Source of the DNA: JAGTJU01 sp038257535
GTDB lineage: Bacteria > Myxococcota_A > Polyangia > Fen-1088
Length of the DNA stretch: 19,013 nucleotides
Direction of reading: 5' to 3'
Assembly (NCBI GenBank): GCA_038257535.1
Contig: JBBSJE010000109.1
Span: forward strand, 1-19,013
The notes beneath the pieces were generated by a model that did no database searches, was not told the origin of the DNA, and was given only the letters and a program-made list of their open reading frames with translations. Position numbers and translations under genes: made by a program. Of the stretch, positions 14,112-19,013 are shown piece after piece. The first letter of the stretch is position 1; each line of letters starts with the position of its first letter.

Positions 14112-15458
14112 ATGGAATCCGCGTTTCTCTGCGCCTTGCTTTGTGTGCCAGCGGTGGCGGCTTTGGCGGGGTGGCTGGCGCTTCCACATCATCGCGGGCT
14201 TTCGAACGCCTCGTTGTGGGGGGCACAGGGGCTTGTGGCGGCAGGGCTTATATTTATCTCGGCGATTAGCCTCCCTGCCGCTGGGGAGCTTCACGCCTTT
14301 GTGACTGCATGGATGGGGGTTGCCGATGTGTTTGTGGCCCTCGCCTTCCAGGTGAATCGGGCAACCGCGGTGGCGATGTGGGCGGTGTGGGGGGCCACCG
14401 TTGTGGCCCTATGGCGGGTGCGCCACATGCCCAGCGGGGAGCGCCTTCGCGTTGCCACAACGGCGCTGCAAGCCCCGGCGCTGGCCACACTGATGTTCGA
14501 TGCCTTGCCCACCACGCTGGCCGCGTGGGCTTTGGTTGGGCTGTGTTGCGAAGTCTGCGAGCGCGTGGCGCCAAGACCTGGCGATACCTGGCAGGGCCGA
14601 TTCGCACTTAACCGCGGCTCCGACGTATTGGGAGTGTTCGCGATTCTGATTTTGTCCGCCGCCTCGTCGACCAATGCGTTGCCCGAGCTGCAAGGCACTT
14701 CCGCCAACGACTTGGCGTCCGTCACGCCGCTTGTCTTGTTGTGTCTGTTGGCGGCCTTGGGATTGCGTGTTGTGGCCGTGTTCTGGGCGCCTCAGGATCG
14801 AGTGCGCTGCGTGCCGCAAGCGCTTGTGGTCGTTTTTTGCGGTGCCCAAGTTGTGTGGCGCGTGGTGGCCGCTCTGGCGGCGGCTGACAGGCAAGCGTCG
14901 TGGCGATTCGGCCTTGTGGGCGCGATCGTCGTGGGTGCTCTACTGGCGTGGCAGCTGCGAAAAAGGGGGCCACTATGGCGCTGGGTGCTGTCACCACTGG
15001 CCGTGCTTTTGACCCTGAGTGCGCGCGCGGTTGTGGCCCTCGAATCTTGGATCTTTGATGGCTTGTTCTTACAAGCGCCCGCCGTCGTGTTTGACGCTGG
15101 CGCGCGCCTGCAACGCGTGCTTCAAGGCGGCGACGTTCAACGCTACGTTGGCATCGGCCTCGTAGGTTTCGGCGGCTTGGTTTATGTGGCCACCCGCCCG
15201 GCCGCGGCGCCCGAGCTTTCGGTGCGCACCGATGGCCTTACCGTTCGTGTGCAAGCCGGTCGCGGCGCCACCTCGTCACAAAGGCTTGAGTTTGATTACG
15301 ACTTTGACGGAGACCAAGTTGTTGACCGTCGCGCCGCCGGACCCAGTGCCGCGTACACCTATGCCGTGGCGGGCACCTACAGTCTGACCGTGACTGTGCG
15401 TGATCCGTTTTGGCACACCCAGCGGTCGTTACGCGAATTGGTAAAGGTTCAGCCCTGA
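14112..15458 (+). CDS. nuoL: Shortened NuoL-like complex I subunit fused to a C-terminal PKD domain
   Basis: The start ATG at 14112 is 7 bases after the nuoK stop. The product is 448 residues, against about 600 for NuoL. The NuoL N-half is recognisable at about residues 120-195: AAWALVGLCC (137-146) aligns with the NuoL GWELVGLCS block, and RFALNRGSDVLGVFAI (163-178) with KAFxVNRIGDxGF. The middle antiporter core with its channel lysines is largely missing or unrecognisable. The C-terminal helices resemble NuoL again (WIFDGLFLQAP, RVLQGGDVQRYVGIGLVG, 335-352). The TM5 glutamate (E144 in E. coli) is A140. Residues about 366-446 form a PKD-like beta domain (FDYDFDGDQVVD, 394-405; YAVAGTYSLTVTVRDP, 417-432), which is not a normal part of NuoL. 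Topology of the PKD part is unknown. The stop overlaps the nuoM start by one base. Confidence 0.68.
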   Translation: MESAFLCALLCVPAVAALAGWLALPHHRGLSNASLWGAQGLVAAGLIFISAISLPAAGELHAFVTAWMGVADVFVALAFQVNRATAVAMWAVWGATVVALWRVRHMPSGERLRVATTALQAPALATLMFDALPTTLAAWALVGLCCEVCERVAPRPGDTWQGRFALNRGSDVLGVFAILILSAASSTNALPELQGTSANDLASVTPLVLLCLLAALGLRVVAVFWAPQDRVRCVPQALVVVFCGAQVVWRVVAALAAADRQASWRFGLVGAIVVGALLAWQLRKRGPLWRWVLSPLAVLLTLSARAVVALESWIFDGLFLQAPAVVFDAGARLQRVLQGGDVQRYVGIGLVGFGGLVYVATRPAAAPELSVRTDGLTVRVQAGRGATSSQRLEFDYDFDGDQVVDRRAAGPSAAYTYAVAGTYSLTVTVRDPFWHTQRSLRELVKVQP

Positions 15459-17044
15459 TGCTCCTGGCGATGATGGTAGGCCTTCCGTTTGTCACTGCGG
15501 TGGCTGCTGCCGCGGTGCCGCAGGCTCTGGGCCGGCTGCGCGAGGCGGTTGCAACGGTGGGGGCCGGCGTCACCTGCTTGTTGGCGCTGGCGATTGTGGG
15601 TGGCTTTGCGCCCGTGCTGTCGGATCCCCAGCACAGTTTTGTTTATCCTTGGGTGCCCGCGTTCGGCGCCAGCTTTGCCCTGGGCATCGACGGAATTTCG
15701 CTGGCATGGGTGCTGACTGCGACGGCTTTGACGTTTGTGGTTTTGGCAATGCCCCGCGCCAACAGCAATTTCACACCCGCCACCTCTGCGGCACTGCTGG
15801 TTTGCGAAGGCGCCCTGTTGGGGATCTCCACCGCGCAGGACATGCTTTTGCTCTGGGTGTTTTGGGCCTTGTATTGTTTGGCGGCGTTCTGCCTTGTGGC
15901 CGCACGCGGCGGCCATCGCTGTTGGCTGGTGGCAACCAAAATGGGCATCGTCAGTTTCACGAGCTTGGCGTTGATGTTCGGCGTGTTTGTGTTTGTGGCG
16001 CTTGAGGTGCAGAAATTGACTGGGCACCTGACGTTTTCTTTCGTCGTATGGGAGCGACTTGTGTTGCCGTTTCGTCAACAACTGTGGTGCTTCGGCGCGT
16101 TGGCGCTGGCTTTGGCGTTGTCACTGCCGCTGCTGCCGTTTGTGGGATGGTGGCAAGGCGCGCACCAGGAATCGGCGCCCGCCGGTACCGTGGCGTTGCT
16201 GCTGGGGCCATCGGTGTTTGCCTTGATTCGCTTCGTCTTGCCACTATTTCCGTCCGCAGCGCACCACGCCTTGCCGTTGGTGTCGGTGGTGGCGGTTGCC
16301 GGCGTGCTGCTGTCCGCGCTGGCGGCCTCGCAGGAGCCAAACTTCCGTCGCCAAATTGCCTGGGGCGCCTGGGCACAAACGTGCCTGGCCGTGGCGGGTG
16401 TTGCCTCGCAGACGGCTCAGGGCGTGGTGGGCGCAATCGCGCTGTCGCTCCTTACCAGCGTGGCCCTATCCGCCTTGCTGTTGTGCCTAGATGATTCTGC
16501 TTCGACGGCCGCCTCCCCCGGCTCTGCCTCCGCGCCAGCGCGCACCAAAACGTTGCCCACGTTGTTTGCGCTGTCGGTGGCCGCCATGCCAGGTCTTGGC
16601 GGATTTGCCGCCGTGTTTGTTTTGCTTTCGGGCGTGGCGGCCACCTTGCGCTTGCAAGATCATCACGGGCTACCGCCCTCCCAGGTGGTGGTGGAGCCGC
16701 TTTGGTTGGCAGTTGCTGCCGCTGCCGGGGTGGTGTTTGTAGGCGTGGCTTTGGTTCGCTCTGTGCGCCTCATCGAAGGGGGACCCGTGTTTGCGCGTTG
16801 GGGGCTGCGTGGGTGGCCCGTGTTTGCGCTCGCGGTGGCTCTGGTGGTGATCGGTGTGGCGCCCCAATGGTGGTTACGCGGCAGTGAGGCTACGGTGAAT
16901 GCCTACGTTGTGAAACATCACCGTCGGGTGCGCCACGCAATGATGGCGCCGGAATCCCCCGCGCATTTTTATCCCGACGATCGCATGCCGTGGGCCACAC
17001 GGGGCGACCAAAGGGAGGGGGCCGTTGCCCAGAAAACACCATAA
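15458..17044 (+). CDS. nuoM: Complex I antiporter-like subunit NuoM, divergent
   Basis: TGATG couples the ATG at 15458 to nuoL. The 528-residue product has about 14 hydrophobic helices, as expected for NuoM. Family blocks are FALGIDGISLAWVL (73-86), LLWVFWALYCLAAF (131-144, matching FYVFWELxxIPxY), LSLPLLPFVGWWQGAHQESA (221-240, matching VKVPLFPFHTWLPDAHTEAP) and AMPGLGGFAAVF (matching GLPGTSGFVGEF). At key sites, the TM5 Glu (E. coli E144) is A137, the TM7 Lys (K234) aligns with S222, and the TM8 Lys (K265) falls in a three-residue-shorter LLLGPSVFALIRF with no Lys. K161 is kept. The hydrophilic C-terminal tail (after about 480) is rich in His/Arg. The stop overlaps nuoN by one base (TAATG). 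Confidence 0.82.
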   Translation: MLLAMMVGLPFVTAVAAAAVPQALGRLREAVATVGAGVTCLLALAIVGGFAPVLSDPQHSFVYPWVPAFGASFALGIDGISLAWVLTATALTFVVLAMPRANSNFTPATSAALLVCEGALLGISTAQDMLLLWVFWALYCLAAFCLVAARGGHRCWLVATKMGIVSFTSLALMFGVFVFVALEVQKLTGHLTFSFVVWERLVLPFRQQLWCFGALALALALSLPLLPFVGWWQGAHQESAPAGTVALLLGPSVFALIRFVLPLFPSAAHHALPLVSVVAVAGVLLSALAASQEPNFRRQIAWGAWAQTCLAVAGVASQTAQGVVGAIALSLLTSVALSALLLCLDDSASTAASPGSASAPARTKTLPTLFALSVAAMPGLGGFAAVFVLLSGVAATLRLQDHHGLPPSQVVVEPLWLAVAAAAGVVFVGVALVRSVRLIEGGPVFARWGLRGWPVFALAVALVVIGVAPQWWLRGSEATVNAYVVKHHRRVRHAMMAPESPAHFYPDDRMPWATRGDQREGAVAQKTP

Positions 17045-18510
17045 TGGCTAACAGCTTCATGGGTCAACTGGCGTACATGGCAATCTGCGCCGCTTCGGGT
17101 TTGGGTTTGATCGCCTGGGCTTCGGTCACCAAGGTGACCGCGCGATCAATCTCGTTGTTTGCGGTGATGCTGGCCGCGCTGGCCGCGATCGCGGGCATGG
17201 CTTCGTTCCCCACAACACAAACAAAACTGGTGGTGTGGGGTGGGGCGCTCGTCATTGATTCGGCCTCTGCGATGGTGGGCGTTTTGTGCGCCTTGTCCGC
17301 GGTGGGTGTTTTGATGGTCTCGTCCGTCACCGGTGGGGCTGTTGCCGCGGTTAACCGCGAATGGCCGGGCTTGGTGCTGTTGGTGACCGCCGCATCTATG
17401 CTTGCCGCATGTGCCGCCGATCTTCCCACCTTGCTGGTTTCTGTGGAAACCGCTGGTTTAGGGATGAATGCCCTGATAGCGCTGGGGCGACATCCGGGCC
17501 GCGGTGCCGAGCTGGCCGCAAAAGCCTCTGTCGTTGGCGCCGCCGCCATGGGATTGCTGGCGATGGGCGCGGCGCTCATCTACGTGGGCAGCGGCGGCGG
17601 CCTCACCTATCAAGAGTTGGCGGCTGGCTTTGCTCCCAGCGGGCCCAGCGCACTTGCCACCATTGGTTTCTTGATGGTTTTGGTGGCGGTGCTGTTTCGC
17701 GTGGGGGCCGCGCCGTTTCACCTTTTGCTTCCTGACTTCTTCGAAGGCGGACCGCTGCCGGCTGTGATGCTTTTTGTCTCGGGCTTTCGAATCGCCGTGT
17801 TGGCCGCCATTGCGCGTTTGTTGTCTGCGGGGTTCTTGCATCCGGCGGTCACCGCCGATGGCTCTGGGATCACCGCGGCTTTGGCGTTGGTGGCGTCGGT
17901 CAGCTTGCTCGTGGGGGCGGTGGGCGCGCTTCGCCAAGACGGCGTGCGCCGGATGTTGGGTTATCTATCGATCGCGCAGCTGGGATGGATCTTGCTCGCG
18001 CTGGCGGCCGCTTGTGCGGGCGTCAGCGGCGCCGGTTTGGCATTTGGAGCGCTGTCACTGGCTTCGCTCGTGGGCTTGCTGAGCGCGCTCGCTGTGACAG
18101 CGTACGTTCCATTGCAAAGTGAGGGAAAAACCTTTGTCGATGATTGGATGGGGCTCGGCAAACAGCGTCCCTACCTGGCGGCATCGATGAGCGTAGCCAT
18201 GTTGTCACTTTGTGGAATGCCGCTGACGGTTGGGTTCCTCGGTTTTTTCACAGTCACGAAGGCGGCCGTGGCGTCGACTTGGTTGTGGTCCGCCTTGGCG
18301 TGTGCCGCGCTGGCACATTTGGTCGCCTTGTTCATCACCTTGCGGTTCGTGGTGATCATGCACGGCCGCCATCAGGTTCACGCTTGGGAGGGCGACCATA
18401 AACCGGCGGTGGCCGCGTTGCTCCTCGTGGCCACGGCCTCCATCATCTTGTTCGGATTGGTCCCCGATGCATGGCTGGCTTGGGCGAACGCCTTGAGCCT
18501 TCGCCCTTAG
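17044..18510 (+). CDS. nuoN: Complex I antiporter-like subunit NuoN, divergent
   Basis: The ATG at 17044 overlaps the nuoM TAA by one base; there is no close ribosome-binding site, so re-initiation is likely. The 488-residue length matches NuoN (about 485). Blocks seen are LLVSVETAGLGMNALIALGR (130-149), LFRVGAAPFHLLLPDFFEGG (217-236), SGFRIAVLAA (246-255), RRMLGYLSIAQLGW (302-315) and GMPLTVGFLGFF (391-402). The TM5 Glu is kept (E135, E. coli E133), as is K160. The TM7 and TM8 lysines are both Arg (R219 for K217, R249 for K247). The TM12 Lys (K395 in GKF) is Phe (F401). It is the least altered antiporter-like subunit of the cluster. Confidence 0.85.
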   Translation: MANSFMGQLAYMAICAASGLGLIAWASVTKVTARSISLFAVMLAALAAIAGMASFPTTQTKLVVWGGALVIDSASAMVGVLCALSAVGVLMVSSVTGGAVAAVNREWPGLVLLVTAASMLAACAADLPTLLVSVETAGLGMNALIALGRHPGRGAELAAKASVVGAAAMGLLAMGAALIYVGSGGGLTYQELAAGFAPSGPSALATIGFLMVLVAVLFRVGAAPFHLLLPDFFEGGPLPAVMLFVSGFRIAVLAAIARLLSAGFLHPAVTADGSGITAALALVASVSLLVGAVGALRQDGVRRMLGYLSIAQLGWILLALAAACAGVSGAGLAFGALSLASLVGLLSALAVTAYVPLQSEGKTFVDDWMGLGKQRPYLAASMSVAMLSLCGMPLTVGFLGFFTVTKAAVASTWLWSALACAALAHLVALFITLRFVVIMHGRHQVHAWEGDHKPAVAALLLVATASIILFGLVPDAWLAWANALSLRP

Positions 18511-18882
18511 GGTCTACGCGATCGTTTTTCACAACTGGCTCAGCTTCGAGCGAGGCGTACGCAGCGAGATGGCTGGGGAACGAGACGCTTTAGGTGTTTG
18601 CCCCTGCGCGCCGCGCGCCCGCGTGATTTTTTTGCCGCCTACTGAAGCGCATCGCGCGTTCAGCGGCGAAACACCTTGGCCATATCCTTTGCGTTTTGGT
18701 CATGGCACAGCGTCAGCTCGACGTTGAGTCGCCCATTTGTCACGTGGGTGTGGCTATAGATCGCAGTTTTTCACGCTGTTCATGACCTGGTTGCTCGTCT
18801 CCTCAGCGCGACGATGCACGCCTCGAGCATGCCTTGTTTCGGCGCTACTCGACTGCTCTACTCGTCGTTCGATTCACCTATT
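18511..18882. other. Stretch without a recognisable gene between nuoN and the intron
   Basis: No long reading frame with convincing codon use is seen. The stretch holds a GC-rich element (GCGCGCCGCGCGC, 18606-18618) and a run of seven T (18627-18633); the stem is short and separated from the T-run by about eight bases, so it is at best a poor terminator for nuoN. Two loosely similar sites occur: GATCG...TTTTTCAC near 18521 and near 18760. There is also a short open fragment on the minus strand, listed separately. Composition differs from the flanking genes, as in decayed or inserted DNA. Confidence 0.5.
18660..18770 (-). other. Possible gene remnant (36 codons)
   Basis: Between an in-frame stop at 18771-18773 and a TGA at 18660-18662, the minus strand reads IYSHTHVTNGRLNVELTL followed by CHDQNAKDMAKVFRR. 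The fragment looks protein-like in composition but has no start with a ribosome-binding site and no family I recognise. It may be the C-terminal remnant of a gene disrupted before the intron arrived, or chance. Confidence 0.2.
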
Positions 18883-19013
18883 GTGCGCCAGGACGCCTGG
18901 CGAAGGAGAATGTCATGACCTGAAAGTGAGACAGAAACCTTCGAATGGGATCTTGCGGGTGAAAATCCCGCGCGGAAAAGGGTGGTCGCCAACCGCAACC
19001 GAGTCTTGCGTGG
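18883..19013 (+). mobile_element. Probable group II intron, 5' end of ribozyme domain I (continues beyond window)
   Basis: GTGCG at 18883 matches the conserved GUGYG 5' end of group II introns. It is followed at once by the hairpin GCCAGG-acg-CCTGGC, then a structured, coding-free sequence with CTGAAAGTGAGACAG, a hairpin GCGGG-tgaaaat-CCCGC (18957-18973) and CCAACCGCAACCGAG, which resembles bacterial group II domain I. The reverse transcriptase/maturase gene would lie downstream, outside the window. The six bases before the intron (CCTATT) could pair with AATGGG at about 18946-18951 with one G-U pair, but this lies early for an EBS1. Recognised from memory, not by covariance search. Confidence 0.55.

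Noticed and set aside
18606..18633. Intrinsic terminator after nuoN
   Set aside because: The GC stem is only about 5 bp and is separated from the T-run by about 8 bases.
18957..18990. Possible cobalamin-type riboswitch (GGGTGAAAATCCC...CGG)
   Set aside because: The core boxes of a cobalamin riboswitch are not completed, and the surrounding sequence fits a group II intron domain I better.

Overview
The window is about 19 kb of dense, fairly high-GC bacterial chromosome. A Hypr-like GGDEF protein, a FliA/FlgM pair, a PilT ATPase, an NtrC-type regulator and a stand-alone multi-receiver protein together fit a Myxococcota or other former deltaproteobacterial lineage. That assignment is an inference from gene content; no rRNA or other taxonomic marker is present.

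Layout. (1) 1-1213: the 3' end of an alkaline-phosphatase/nucleotide-pyrophosphatase-superfamily gene, convergent with an outer-membrane beta-barrel-like protein. (2) 1415-8454, plus strand: a protein with four receiver-like domains, a tandem double ATP-grasp (Ddl-like) ligase overlapping by one base an S58 (DmpA-type) self-processing aminopeptidase, a GAF-GGDEF protein and a lipoprotein. (3) 13090-8485, minus strand: pilT with a duplicated-looking N-terminal domain, a sigma-54 activator with a non-phosphorylatable receiver, a FliA/WhiG-type sigma factor with a ~100-residue Ala/Lys-rich extension, and a FlgM-like anti-sigma factor. This is a motility regulation block. (4) 13237-18510, plus strand: five tightly packed complex I membrane-arm genes, nuoJ-K-L-M-N, without nuoA-I. 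(5) 18511-19013: a region without a recognisable gene, then a probable group II intron 5' end that runs off the window.

Most notable. The nuoJKLMN cluster is intact as reading frames and translationally coupled. Yet hand alignment to the E. coli subunits shows that most classical proton-pathway residues are gone: both NuoK glutamates, the TM5 glutamates of NuoL and NuoM, the NuoM lysines and the NuoJ tyrosine. NuoL is also shortened and ends in an apparent PKD domain. This looks like a non-canonical, perhaps non-pumping, complex I-like membrane module. Second, the GGDEF protein has Ser in place of the guanine-reading Asp. That change is the signature of Hypr enzymes, which make 3',3'-cGAMP. 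Several promoters lie so close to start codons that leaderless mRNAs are likely.

Residue-level comparisons to reference proteins were made from memory, without alignment software. Start choices rest on ribosome-binding sites, coupling and domain boundaries.
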